From Desulfitobacterium_A nosdiversum (GTDB taxonomy: Bacteria > Bacillota > Desulfitobacteriia > Desulfitobacteriales > Desulfitobacteriaceae), in NCBI RefSeq assembly GCF_049860565.1, contig NZ_CP172056.1, positions 2,046,001 to 2,110,000 of the forward strand: a stretch of DNA of 64,000 nucleotides, given 5' to 3'. Each line of letters opens with the position of its first letter. Within the stretch, counting starts at the first letter, position 1. Made by a program: the position numbers and the translations under genes. Shown piece by piece: positions 43,648 through 51,843 of this stretch. A model generated the notes under the pieces. It had not been told where the DNA came from. It did not search any database and worked only from the letters and a program-made list of their open reading frames with translations.

Positions 43648-43704
43648 ATGGAAGAAAATAAAATAACGCCTAGATCAATTGATGAATATATTTTACAATT
43701 TTGA
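43648..43704 (+). pseudogene. Truncated remnant of a DUF1801 protein
   Basis: Eighteen codons, MEENKITPRSIDEYILQF, then TGA. The TIDEYIxxF pattern is the usual N-terminus of DUF1801/YdhG-like proteins of about 120-150 aa; the rest is missing. A CTGCC...GGCAG hairpin follows at once (about 43,711-43,732). Confidence 0.45.
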
Positions 43705-43781
43705 TAAGCCGCTGCCTTTTAAAAAAGGCAGAACACAAAACGAAAAAATAAGATTTATCTCGAATGAGGGGAGTTTAGATC

Positions 43782-44372
43782 ATGACAACTTACATAGCAC
43801 TTCTTAGGGGTATTAATGTAGGTGGAAAAAATATTATTAAGATGGCTGACTTAAAAAGAGCATTTGAAGCAATTGGACTTCGTGAGGTGCAAACATATAT
43901 TCAAAGCGGTAATGTACTATTCAAATCAAATCAAAAGGAGGAATTTCTGCAGAGGAAACTTGAAAGAAAAATTAAGGAGATTTTTGGGTTTTCAGTTACA
44001 GTAGTTTTAAGAACAGCTTCAGATTTGGAAAGGATTATTGAGAACTGTCCATTCTCGGAGGAGGAAGTAATTGATGCTATGTCATCATCAGAAGTCGAGA
44101 GTCAATATATTGCACTGTTGTCACATGCTCCTCTGGAAGAAAAGCTTGAATATTTAAATGCTTTTAAAAGTAAAAACGATGAATATAGAATCGTTGGATG
44201 CGATATATTTCTTTTATTCCGTCATAGTATCCGTGATTCAAAGCTTGCTAATAATCTTTATCAGTTGGATGTTCCAGTAACTGTGCGTAACTGGAAAACG
44301 ATCAACAAGCTCGCTGAGTTAGCGCAAGTGATGGAAAAACAAACGGAATCTGTCCACGAGAATGAGGAATAA
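43782..44372 (+). CDS. DUF1697 protein
   Basis: 196 aa. The opening TYIALLRGINVGGKNIIKMADLK, followed by QTYIQSGNVLFKS, is the DUF1697 signature, and the protein is full length. The family is widespread in bacteria and has no known biochemical function. ATG 43782 has a GAGGGGAG site. It lies among small, apparently unrelated genes outside the main operons. Confidence 0.92.
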   Translation: MTTYIALLRGINVGGKNIIKMADLKRAFEAIGLREVQTYIQSGNVLFKSNQKEEFLQRKLERKIKEIFGFSVTVVLRTASDLERIIENCPFSEEEVIDAMSSSEVESQYIALLSHAPLEEKLEYLNAFKSKNDEYRIVGCDIFLLFRHSIRDSKLANNLYQLDVPVTVRNWKTINKLAELAQVMEKQTESVHENEE

Positions 44373-44397
44373 TTATAATCAATTCCTCATTCTCTAT

Positions 44398-44571
44398 TTA
44401 GTTCCAATTAAGGATTCTCCAGATAAAATCTCTGGTTGTAATCATGGCTTTCCTATACCCTTTGCTCCAGAGTCTTGTTTCATAATTGTAATTATCAAGG
44501 GGCTTATTTGCTTTAGCTTCAACGAATTGTAATATCTGTTTTAACTTATCAAATAATAAATCTGCATTCAT
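44398..44571 (-). CDS. Small protein of 57 aa, unknown function
   Basis: On the minus strand, ATG 44571 follows AGGGGAGG at proper spacing (AGGGGAGGATAGATATG), and a 57-codon frame ends at TAA 44398-44400. The product is helical and aromatic-rich (LLFDKLKQILQFVEAKAN; WSKGYRKAMITTRDFIW). No family is recognised. The good ribosome-binding site and clean frame favour a real gene in the gap between the convergent DUF1697 gene and the next gene. Confidence 0.5.
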   Translation of the reverse strand: MNADLLFDKLKQILQFVEAKANKPLDNYNYETRLWSKGYRKAMITTRDFIWRILNWN

Positions 44572-44685
44572 ATCTATCCTCCCCTAATTAAAATATGCAA
44601 GAGAGCTAGAGATGGTACAAGCTGTAGCTTTGGGTGGGGAATAATTTGTTATTCAATATTTAAAGAAATAAAGGAGTAATGGCCA

Positions 44686-45315
44686 ATGAAATACGAATGG
44701 AAAAAGGAAGAGAAAAGTTTATATATGCCAAAACAAAAGCCTGAACTTGTAACAGTTCCGGAACAGAAATTCTTTATGATAAAGGGAATAGGAAATCCTA
44801 ATAGTGAAGAATTCGCAGAAAAGATTGGAGTCCTTTATTCCTTAGCGTATGCTGTAAGAATGATGCCGAAGCAAGGATATACTCCGGAGGGATATTTTGA
44901 ATATACAGTTTATCCACTTGAGGGAATATGGGACTTGACAGATGAAGGAAAAAGATTGAGTGTTCTGGATAAGAATGAACTGTTATATACGATTATGATA
45001 CGACAACCTGATTTTACAACTGATGAAGTAGTGAAGAGAGCGTTTGAAAGTGTTAGAAAGAAGAAACCCCATCCATTATTAAATGAAGTAACTTTCGGTA
45101 CATTTGAGGATGGTTTGTCTGTACAAATGCTTCATGTAGGTTCGTATGATAATGAACCCCAAACTTTTGAATTGATGAAGAAATTTATGATAGAAAATAA
45201 TCTTGAAAGACTTTCCATGCGGCATCGAGAAATCTATCTTTCTGATGCCAGAAAAGTTGAACCAGCAAAGTTAAAAACTGTTTTAAGATGTCAAGTAAAG
45301 CCAGGATTATCCTGA
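44686..45315 (+). CDS. GyrI-like small-molecule-binding domain protein
   Basis: 209 aa. MPKQKPELVTVPEQKFFMIKGIGNPN opens a standalone GyrI-like/SOUL-type ligand-binding domain without a DNA-binding part; YTVYPLEGIWDLTDEG and KKKPHPLLNEVTFGTFEDG continue the pattern. Such proteins bind or hydrolyse small molecules; the function here is open. ATG 44686 follows AAAGGAG. Confidence 0.85.
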   Translation: MKYEWKKEEKSLYMPKQKPELVTVPEQKFFMIKGIGNPNSEEFAEKIGVLYSLAYAVRMMPKQGYTPEGYFEYTVYPLEGIWDLTDEGKRLSVLDKNELLYTIMIRQPDFTTDEVVKRAFESVRKKKPHPLLNEVTFGTFEDGLSVQMLHVGSYDNEPQTFELMKKFMIENNLERLSMRHREIYLSDARKVEPAKLKTVLRCQVKPGLS

Positions 45316-45423
45316 ATTAAATTACTTGAATAAGAATACGATATGTTCAAATGCAAAATAATACTCCTATGTGAATCTAGCTGGAAGAGTATAACTCAAT
45401 AGAGTTCACGGGAGGTAGTTAAG

Positions 45424-47148
45424 TTGAAGATCTATCGCGTTAATATGACAAATCTCACGTTTGTTGAAGAAGAAGTTCCTGAAGAGTGGAAGATGCTTGG
45501 CGGACGAGGGTTAACTTCAGCCATTGTATCGAAAGAGGTTGAGCCAACCTGTCATCCCTTAGGAAGTAAAAACAAATTGGTTTTTGCTCCTGGCTTGCTT
45601 GCCGGAACTATGGCAGGAAATTCAGGAAGGCTGTCTGTTGGGGCAAAAAGTCCTTTAACTGGAGGAATCAAAGAGAGCAATGCCGGCGGAACAGCAGCTC
45701 AAAGACTGGCCAAGCTGGGCGTTAAGGCTTTGATTGTCGAGGGTATCCCGAAAGGCGATAAATGGTATACGCTTCATATTCATAAGGACGGAGTAGAAAT
45801 TAAGGAAGAAAACGAACTTCTAGGCAAGGGCAATTATGAGATTATCCATACTCTTACGGCAAGATATGGTGAAAATACGGGAGTAATAACCATAGGTCAG
45901 GCAGGAGAGTATAAAATGTCTATGGCCAATATTTCGGTTAAAGATCCGAAAGGACATATCCGCAGTGCTGGGAGGGGCGGGCTTGGCGCTGTCATGGGCT
46001 CTAAAAGAATTAAATTTATCACACTTGACGATAATGACGGCGCAGGAATTACGATTCAGGATAAAGAGAAATTTAAGAATGCAGCTCAAATCTTTAATAA
46101 AGGATTGTTGAGCCACCCTGTAAGCGGCAATGCTTTGCCTAAATATGGAACGAATGTCCTGATGAACATTTTAAATGAAGCAGGAGGCCTTCCTACAAAG
46201 AATTTTCGGATGGGCCAATTTGAGAGTGCAGAAAAGATCAGCGGAGAAACAATGTACGATACAATTATGAGCAGAAAAGGTGACCCAACTCATGGCTGCC
46301 ATGCAGGATGTATTATTCGCTGTTCTCAAACTTACAATGATAAGGACAATCGATATCTGACGTCTGGTTTCGAGTATGAAACAATATGGGGATTTGGAGC
46401 AGGGTGTACGGTTGATGATCTTGACATCATTGCTCATGTAGATAATATTTGCGATGATATTGGAATAGACACGATTGAAACTGCCGGAAGCATGATGATA
46501 GCTATGGAGGCGGGTATTGTCCCATGGGGAGATGGCCATGGGATCGTTAAATTACTCAAAGACGAGATTAGAGAAGGAACCTATTTAGGCCGAATTTTGG
46601 GCAATGGAGCAAGTTATGCCGGACAAGCCTTTGGGATAACGCGTATCCCTACTGTAAAGCGCCAAACAATGCCAGCCTATGATCCGAGAGCGGTAAAAGG
46701 GATTGGCGTAACCTATGCTACCACACCTATGGGTGCCGATCATACGGCGGGGTACTCTGTTGCTACAAACATTTTAAAAGTGGGCGGACACATTGATCCG
46801 TTATCAAAGGAAGGGCAGGTAGAGCTGTCAAAGAACCTGCAAATTGCTACGGCCGCCATCGACAGCGCAGGCCTTTGTGTTTTTACAGCCTTCGCTATAA
46901 TGGACTATGAACCCGTTTCTCATGCTGTCATTGATATGATTAACGCTCAATACGGGACAAACTGGACGGTTAATGATTGGCTTAACCTAGGAAGATCTGT
47001 ACTGAGAATGGAAAGAAATTTCAACATAGAAGCAGGCTTTTCAAGCAAGGATGATAGGCTGCCGGAATTTTTTGAAGAACCAGTCCCTCCGCATAACGCA
47101 ATTTGGGACTTTAGCGGTGAAGAGCTCGATCAGGTTTTCGAATATTAA
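45424..47148 (+). CDS. Aldehyde ferredoxin oxidoreductase family protein (tungsten/molybdenum)
   Basis: 574 aa from TTG 45424 (GGGAGG upstream). The three domains of AOR are present. The [4Fe-4S] motif CHAGCIIRC and the fourth Cys in DSAGLCVF are visible, as are pterin-contact stretches (AGNSGRLSVGAKSPLTGG; ARGG-like GRGGLGAVMGSKRIK). It oxidises aldehydes to acids with ferredoxin, or the reverse. The MoaD-like gene downstream suits cofactor sulfur supply. Whether it belongs to the acid-catabolic island is not certain. Confidence 0.92.
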   Translation: MKIYRVNMTNLTFVEEEVPEEWKMLGGRGLTSAIVSKEVEPTCHPLGSKNKLVFAPGLLAGTMAGNSGRLSVGAKSPLTGGIKESNAGGTAAQRLAKLGVKALIVEGIPKGDKWYTLHIHKDGVEIKEENELLGKGNYEIIHTLTARYGENTGVITIGQAGEYKMSMANISVKDPKGHIRSAGRGGLGAVMGSKRIKFITLDDNDGAGITIQDKEKFKNAAQIFNKGLLSHPVSGNALPKYGTNVLMNILNEAGGLPTKNFRMGQFESAEKISGETMYDTIMSRKGDPTHGCHAGCIIRCSQTYNDKDNRYLTSGFEYETIWGFGAGCTVDDLDIIAHVDNICDDIGIDTIETAGSMMIAMEAGIVPWGDGHGIVKLLKDEIREGTYLGRILGNGASYAGQAFGITRIPTVKRQTMPAYDPRAVKGIGVTYATTPMGADHTAGYSVATNILKVGGHIDPLSKEGQVELSKNLQIATAAIDSAGLCVFTAFAIMDYEPVSHAVIDMINAQYGTNWTVNDWLNLGRSVLRMERNFNIEAGFSSKDDRLPEFFEEPVPPHNAIWDFSGEELDQVFEY

Positions 47149-47170
47149 GTCCAGCGAGGAGGATAATCTG

Positions 47171-47395
47171 ATGGAAGTTGATGTAAAGCTTTTCGGTGAT
47201 CTGCGTGAAGGTCGGTTTGAACAGGAAAAGACCCAACTTGAGGAGAACAGCCGGGTGATTGATGTGATCAAAAAATGTAATCTGCCTTTAGAACATGTGG
47301 CTGTTTGTTTTGTTAACAACTGTCAGGCAGAATTCGGTCAGGTTTTAGAGGATGGAGATAGAATAGCCTTTTCACCGCCGGTTGGCGGAATGTGA
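47171..47395 (+). CDS. MoaD/ThiS-family sulfur carrier protein
   Basis: 74 aa from ATG 47171 (GAGGAGGA, about 8 nt). A beta-grasp protein ending DRIAFSPPVGGM. The Gly-Gly needed for adenylation is there but is followed by an extra Met, which would have to be removed. It starts 22 nt after the AOR gene, so it probably supplies sulfur for that enzyme's pterin cofactor. Confidence 0.88.
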   Translation: MEVDVKLFGDLREGRFEQEKTQLEENSRVIDVIKKCNLPLEHVAVCFVNNCQAEFGQVLEDGDRIAFSPPVGGM

Positions 47396-47430
47396 GAATA
47401 GGCAAAAAGAGTAAACATATTGCGAATTAT

Positions 47431-47463
47431 AAAGTGCGCTTCTACGACCTGGAAACGCACTTT
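47431..47463 (-). terminator. Hairpin between the convergent MoaD-like and thioredoxin genes
   Basis: AAAGTGCG (47431-47438) pairs with CGCACTTT (47456-47463). Read on the minus strand it is followed by ATAATT, so it may end the thioredoxin transcript or act in both directions. Confidence 0.45.
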
Positions 47464-47496
47464 CCCCTTCATATTTACCCCTTTAATTTTAATCTT

Positions 47497-47814
47497 TTAT
47501 TCCTGCCTAAAAAAGTTGTTGATTTCTTGCTCAGAATGCGGCCCAACCAGTTTATCCTGGGGTTTGCCTTCTTTAAAAAGAATCATGGTTGGAAGATCGC
47601 TGACCTCATACAATTCCTGGACTTCCGGAACCTTATCGACATCGACATAATAGACTTCAACTTTATCGTCATAGTCAGCGGAAAGGTGATCGACTATTGA
47701 CTGCGATTTTTGGCAGTCAGGACACTTAGAAGTCCCAAATTCAAGTACAACCGGAGTGGGACTTTTTAAAACGGCAGGTAATTTGCCCGAAGTTATTTCC
47801 TTAATCATTGACAT
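47497..47814 (-). CDS. Thioredoxin-like protein
   Basis: About 105 aa. The active-site motif is CPDC (FGTSKCPDCQKSQ) in a thioredoxin fold with the cis-Pro in SDLPTMILF. CPDC is unusual compared with CGPC and hints at a specialised thiol role. Candidate starts are 47832, 47814 and 47808; AAAGGA on the minus strand lies 4-10 nt before the two nearer ones. It is one of only three genes seen on the minus strand. Confidence 0.85.
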   Translation of the reverse strand: MSMIKEITSGKLPAVLKSPTPVVLEFGTSKCPDCQKSQSIVDHLSADYDDKVEVYYVDVDKVPEVQELYEVSDLPTMILFKEGKPQDKLVGPHSEQEINNFFRQE

Positions 47815-48002
47815 ACATCCTTTCTTGCTCATTGATCTTTAGTTTTCTCAGAAATGAAAAAAATAAAACTCCTTAAGAAGGTTTAAAAGGGCGGAAAAAG
47901 AGTAAATTTTAGAACATTTGTTATGTCACAGGAATTATTTCAGCTTAAAGAGAATAGTAACCATAAATAGATAGATAATGAGATAAAGAGGAGTGAAAGG
48001 GT

Positions 48003-48854
48003 TTGGCCAATTTACTGGATGGCAAAGCTATAGCTAAGGTTCTTAAAGAGGAAATTAAGGATGAAGTCTTAAAATGGAAATCTAAAGGAGTACAGCCTAA
48101 GCTCGCTGTGATTCTTGTAGGCGAAGACCCGGCCTCCGTTGTATATGCAAGATCAAAACAAAAAGTTAGCGAGAATTTAGGAATTAGTTTTGAACTTCAT
48201 ACACTTCCGTCCGATATTGCGGAAGGTGAACTTATTTCTTTAATTGAGCTGTTGAATGATAATGAGCAGATTCATGGCATCATGATCGAATTACCCCTTC
48301 CTAAACATATCTCCAAGGAGAGCGTGATGTCCGCTGTTCGATCGGACAAAGACGTGGATGGAGTGCATCCGATCAACCGCGGTTTTATTATGAGCGGTGA
48401 AGAAGGGCTTTTCCCGGCAACACCGCAAAGCTGTGTCGAAATCTTGCTCCGTTCGGGAGTTGAAATTGCGGGTAAGCATGTTGTTATTGTGGGTCGCGGG
48501 GAAACCGTCGGCAAGCCGCTTGTATTCCTTATTCTTAAGCATAATGCAACAGTTACGATTTGTCATTCCAAGACTCCTGATCTAGGCTCCTTTACCCGAC
48601 AAGCGGATATTGTGGTTGCTGCAGTGGGCAAGGCTAACCTGATTAAGGAAGATATGGTTAAACCGGGAGTTATCGTCGTCGATGCAGGTATCAATGAAAC
48701 TCCTGACGGGATTTGCGGGGATGTCGATTTTGAGGCAGTGAAGGAAAAGGCAAGCCTAATTTCTCCTGTTCCTGGCGGAGTGGGATCGTTAACAACAGCC
48801 CTTATTATGAAGAATGTTCTGAAAGGGCTTGATCTCCAAAGGAGGAATGTCTGA
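48003..48854 (+). CDS. folD: Methylenetetrahydrofolate dehydrogenase/methenyltetrahydrofolate cyclohydrolase
   Basis: 283 aa, full length, from TTG 48003. VILVGEDPASVVYARSKQK, the DKDVDGVHPINRG motif, VVIVGRGETVGKPL and PVPGGVGSLTTALI are all diagnostic of FolD. It interconverts methylene-, methenyl- and formyl-tetrahydrofolate in the cytoplasm. The next gene, a cyclodeaminase homologue, overlaps it by one base, so the two act in the same C1 pathway. Confidence 0.97.
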   Translation: MANLLDGKAIAKVLKEEIKDEVLKWKSKGVQPKLAVILVGEDPASVVYARSKQKVSENLGISFELHTLPSDIAEGELISLIELLNDNEQIHGIMIELPLPKHISKESVMSAVRSDKDVDGVHPINRGFIMSGEEGLFPATPQSCVEILLRSGVEIAGKHVVIVGRGETVGKPLVFLILKHNATVTICHSKTPDLGSFTRQADIVVAAVGKANLIKEDMVKPGVIVVDAGINETPDGICGDVDFEAVKEKASLISPVPGGVGSLTTALIMKNVLKGLDLQRRNV

Positions 48855-49489
48855 TGACCGAACAAGATGTTTGGAAATGGACTACTGACGAATTCCTAGC
48901 TCAGGGAGCAAGTTCAGCACCTACACCAGGCGGGGGAAGTATCGCTGCTTACGTTGGCGCATTAGCTGCCTCTATGGTCTGTATGGTTGCGAATTTAACA
49001 GTAGGAAAAGAAAAATATAAGGATGTTGAGCCCCAAGTTAAAGAAATCCTGGGAAAAGCGCAACGTTTGATGAATGATTTAAAAACAGGACTGACTCAGG
49101 ATATTGCGGAGTTTTCTAATTTTATGGCTGTACTCAAATTACCGAAAGACACAGAAGAGCAAAAAATAAAGCGTACGGAAAAGCTGCAGGAGGTTCTTAT
49201 CTCCGCTACAGATACTCCTTTAGGAATTGCCCAAAATTGTTTTACAGTCATAAAGTTAGCTCAGGCGTTAGCTCCGATTGGCAATAAAGGAGCCATCAGT
49301 GATGTCGGCGTTGCTGCTTACTTAGGTGAAAGTGCTCTGAAGGCGGCTATGCTGAGCGCGGATATCAATTTGCCTCAGATTAAAAATGAAGAATATCAAG
49401 CGCAGGTCAAGATAGAACGCGAAAGGCTCTTTAAGGAAGCCGAAAAGATAAAAACGGAAACTGTTCAAGTTGTTCAAAGCCGATTGTAA
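48854..49489 (+). CDS. Cyclodeaminase/cyclohydrolase family protein (FchA-like)
   Basis: 211 aa. TPGGGSIAAYVGALAASMVCMVANLTVG is the characteristic N-terminus of formiminotetrahydrofolate cyclodeaminase/methenyl-THF cyclohydrolase proteins, and the remainder is helical. It overlaps the folD stop (TGATGA) and should process methenyl- or formimino-tetrahydrofolate. In acetogens such genes belong to the Wood-Ljungdahl methyl branch; no other genes of that branch are here. Confidence 0.9.
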   Translation: MTEQDVWKWTTDEFLAQGASSAPTPGGGSIAAYVGALAASMVCMVANLTVGKEKYKDVEPQVKEILGKAQRLMNDLKTGLTQDIAEFSNFMAVLKLPKDTEEQKIKRTEKLQEVLISATDTPLGIAQNCFTVIKLAQALAPIGNKGAISDVGVAAYLGESALKAAMLSADINLPQIKNEEYQAQVKIERERLFKEAEKIKTETVQVVQSRL

Positions 49490-49523
49490 GATTTTTAGTC
49501 CAACAAAAGGGGAATCCACTTAT

Positions 49524-49658
49524 ATGATTCTATCGAATCTTGAGGGTAAGGATAAACCAATGGCTCTAGCCGGTGAAATTACAGCGGTTATCGGAACAAG
49601 TGGAACGGTTTATAGAATTAACTCTAAGAAGTTAAAAATCCCCCAAAAACAGCCATGA
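49524..49658 (+). CDS. Small open reading frame of 44 aa, uncertain
   Basis: ATG 49524 has AAAGGGG at 49,506-49,512, about 11 nt upstream. The 44-aa frame (MILSNLEGKDKPMALAGEI...) ends inside the left arm of the following terminator. It is not recognised; it may be a remnant or a small translated gene. Confidence 0.3.
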   Translation: MILSNLEGKDKPMALAGEITAVIGTSGTVYRINSKKLKIPQKQP

Positions 49659-49682
49659 TTTTTAAGTGAATCGTGGCTGTTT
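49647..49682 (+). terminator. Terminator downstream of the folD operon
   Basis: AAACAGCCATGATT (49647-49660) pairs with AATCGTGGCTGTTT (49669-49682) with one G.U pair. The T-tract is short. Confidence 0.7.
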
Positions 49683-49700
49683 AATATCGTTATAGTTTAA

Positions 49701-50165
49701 TTAGTCAACAGCAATTTTAAAGAAATAAGTTACTCCGTGTTTTTGATCCCAAATTGCATGTACTGTATAAATGTATTCGCCTTTTTGGTTTGGAGTTATC
49801 AGGTCAAAGTTTTGTGGAGACTCAATCTTATTAAAAACAAAGGTATCGTCTAATTTTTGTGCCATCAAAATGTTTAATGTGTCTATTTTTTTAGCATACG
49901 AGAAGTTAAGTTTAAGTACCTCGCCTGCTTTGACCTCAATCGGTTTAGTATTTTTATATAAAACTAGCAGATCTTCCCCTTTACTCATTTCTTCGCCTTT
50001 TTCGTTACCCCATACAGAACCGCTAATTGATGTTTCAAAACTTTCACCATTATATTGCACATTCATAGAGGGGTAAGTATTTGGAAGCTTGGAAAACTTA
50101 AAATTAGAAGAACTCACAAAAAATATAACAATCAAAAATAGTAAAATGAAATATCGTTTTTTCAT
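49701..50165 (-). CDS. Secreted or membrane-anchored protein, unknown function
   Basis: 154 aa from ATG 50165 on the minus strand (GGAGGAG 4-5 nt upstream). An N-terminal signal or anchor (MKKRYFILLFLIVIFFVSSS) is followed by a beta-rich domain of about 125 residues (NVQYNGESFETSISGSVWG; GEYIYTVHAIWDQKHGVTYFFKIAV). There is no lipobox cysteine. No family is recognised. The gene is isolated and convergent with the folD operon. Confidence 0.75.
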   Translation of the reverse strand: MKKRYFILLFLIVIFFVSSSNFKFSKLPNTYPSMNVQYNGESFETSISGSVWGNEKGEEMSKGEDLLVLYKNTKPIEVKAGEVLKLNFSYAKKIDTLNILMAQKLDDTFVFNKIESPQNFDLITPNQKGEYIYTVHAIWDQKHGVTYFFKIAVD

Positions 50166-50590
50166 ATTCTCCTCCACTTCTTTTATTAAGAAAAAAGTAT
50201 TATTATGTTGTCATACTATTAATTATCTTTCGACTTAAATACAAGACTGCTTTTTCATAATCCGTTTTAAATACTCATGTATTGGTTCTTTATCATTTCA
50301 ATATTCTTATTCCTATTTCCTCCAGTCTATTGCTATCATTTTTTAATACTAACTACAGCAAAAACAGCAGATTTAAATATCTGCTGTTTTTGCTGTCTAG
50401 CTTACTTTTTAAGTTCTTGCATGTTGATAAATAAGGAGCTTTTCGTTAAATTGCATATGTAATTTGTGGATTCTGTCAATGGCTTAGTCCTATTTTCTTT
50501 GCTACACTAAATTTACAGCAACAAAGCAATTAAATTAAATTTCATTTTCAAGGAAAAAGAAAGATATTAAAAATAAAAGGAGAGATCATT
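50166..50590 (+). other. Intergenic region with one long palindrome
   Basis: An AT-rich gap between the divergent secreted-protein gene and the ABC ATPase gene. Apart from the palindrome at 50,355-50,396 I see no gene or clear promoter. The 61-codon frame at 50,277-50,462 spans the palindrome and is unlikely to be real. Confidence 0.4.
50355..50396 (+). repeat. Perfect 18-bp inverted repeat
   Basis: ACAGCAAAAACAGCAGAT (50355-50372) is exactly complementary to ATCTGCTGTTTTTGCTGT (50379-50396), with a 6-nt loop. It could be a bidirectional terminator or a small repeated palindrome. Confidence 0.7.
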
Positions 50591-51715
50591 TTGGCTGGAC
50601 TTGTCTTTAAAAATGTAGTGAAGAAATTCGATAAAAATGTCGTCGTTCATGATTTTAACCTTGAAATTAAGGATAAAGAATTCTTGGTCTTTGTAGGACC
50701 TTCGGGCTGCGGTAAAACGACAACGCTTCGGATGATTGCCGGGCTTGAAGAAATCAGCAGCGGTGAACTATATATTGGTGACCAGCTGGTTAATCATGTT
50801 CCTCCTAAAGATCGGGATATCGCCATGGTTTTTCAGAGTTATGCGCTTTATCCGCATATGACGGTTTATCAAAATATGGCTTTTGGGCTCGAGCTAAGAA
50901 AGATTCCGAAAGGCGAAATTGATAAACGAGTTAAGGATGCAGCTAAAATTTTAGATATTGAGCATTTATTGGATCGTAAGCCAAAAGCCCTTTCGGGAGG
51001 TCAACGGCAGAGAGTTGCCTTAGGACGAGCTATTGTGCGTGAACCTAAAGTCTTTTTGATGGATGAGCCTCTTTCCAACTTAGATGCTAAATTACGCGTG
51101 CAAATGCGGGCTGAAATCTCGAAACTGCGCCACCGTCTGCAAACAACGATGGTTTATGTTACGCATGACCAAACGGAAGCCATGACGATGGGTGATCGAA
51201 TTGTTGTTATGAAAGATGGACGGATTCAGCAGGTAGATACCCCGATGAACTTATATAATCATCCGCGGAATATGTTTGTTGCTGGATTTATCGGATCTCC
51301 ATCGATGAATTTCCTAAGAGTTCGGCTTGTGGAGGAAGAGGGGCAGCTTAAAGTTATCGGTTCTGATTTTTCCCTTCCGCCCATTCCTGAAAGAAGAGAG
51401 GCTCTAGCACAGTATATCGGTAAAGAAATCATTCTGGGCATTCGGCCTGAGGCAATTCATGATGATGTGGCATTCCTTGAAGCACACCTAGATTGGACAG
51501 TGAATGTTAAGGTTGATGTGGTTGAACCGATGGGTTCTGAGAATTATGTTTATTTCACTTTAGACGGCGAAAACGTTATCGCCCGAGTGGGTGCAAATAG
51601 TACAGCTAAAGTGCTGCAGCAACATAAAATTGCTTTTGATATGAGCTTAGCACGTTACTTTGATGCTGAAACTCAAGAAGTAATCCATCGTCCAGACTAT
51701 AAACCAAACTATTGA
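50591..51715 (+). CDS. Sugar ABC transporter ATP-binding protein (UgpC/MsmX-like)
   Basis: 374 aa from TTG 50591 (AAGGAGAG). Walker A (GPSGCGKTT), the Q-loop (VFQSYALYPHM), the signature LSGGQRQRV and Walker B (VFLMDEPLSNLDAKL) are intact, with a C-terminal TOBE/MalK-type regulatory domain from about residue 240. CUT1-type ATPases of this kind often serve several permeases. The permease operon at 57-60 kb has no ATPase of its own, so this is its probable energy source. It is followed by a hairpin. Confidence 0.93.
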   Translation: MAGLVFKNVVKKFDKNVVVHDFNLEIKDKEFLVFVGPSGCGKTTTLRMIAGLEEISSGELYIGDQLVNHVPPKDRDIAMVFQSYALYPHMTVYQNMAFGLELRKIPKGEIDKRVKDAAKILDIEHLLDRKPKALSGGQRQRVALGRAIVREPKVFLMDEPLSNLDAKLRVQMRAEISKLRHRLQTTMVYVTHDQTEAMTMGDRIVVMKDGRIQQVDTPMNLYNHPRNMFVAGFIGSPSMNFLRVRLVEEEGQLKVIGSDFSLPPIPERREALAQYIGKEIILGIRPEAIHDDVAFLEAHLDWTVNVKVDVVEPMGSENYVYFTLDGENVIARVGANSTAKVLQQHKIAFDMSLARYFDAETQEVIHRPDYKPNY

Positions 51716-51740
51716 TATAGGCGTTATTTCTCGCTCGATC

Positions 51741-51774
51741 GGGGAATCTGCTTTCAAAAAGGAGCGGGTTCCCC
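51741..51774 (+). terminator. Hairpin after the ABC ATPase gene
   Basis: GGGGAATCTGCT (51741-51752) pairs with AGCGGGTTCCCC (51763-51774), 12 positions with two G.U pairs. No T-run follows. Confidence 0.5.
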
Positions 51775-51843
51775 TAAGCTTTACACCGTTTAAAAGCATG
51801 ATAGAATGAATAAGAAAGAATTGGAACGGTGGTGGGAACGAGA

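Noticed and set aside
47392..47700. Two + strand frames after the MoaD-like gene
   Set aside because: They are antisense to the thioredoxin-like gene, which has a clear CPDC fold on the minus strand.
50277..50462. 61-codon hydrophobic frame
   Set aside because: It spans the perfect palindrome at 50,355-50,396 and lacks a ribosome-binding site; the hydrophobic look follows from AT-rich sequence.
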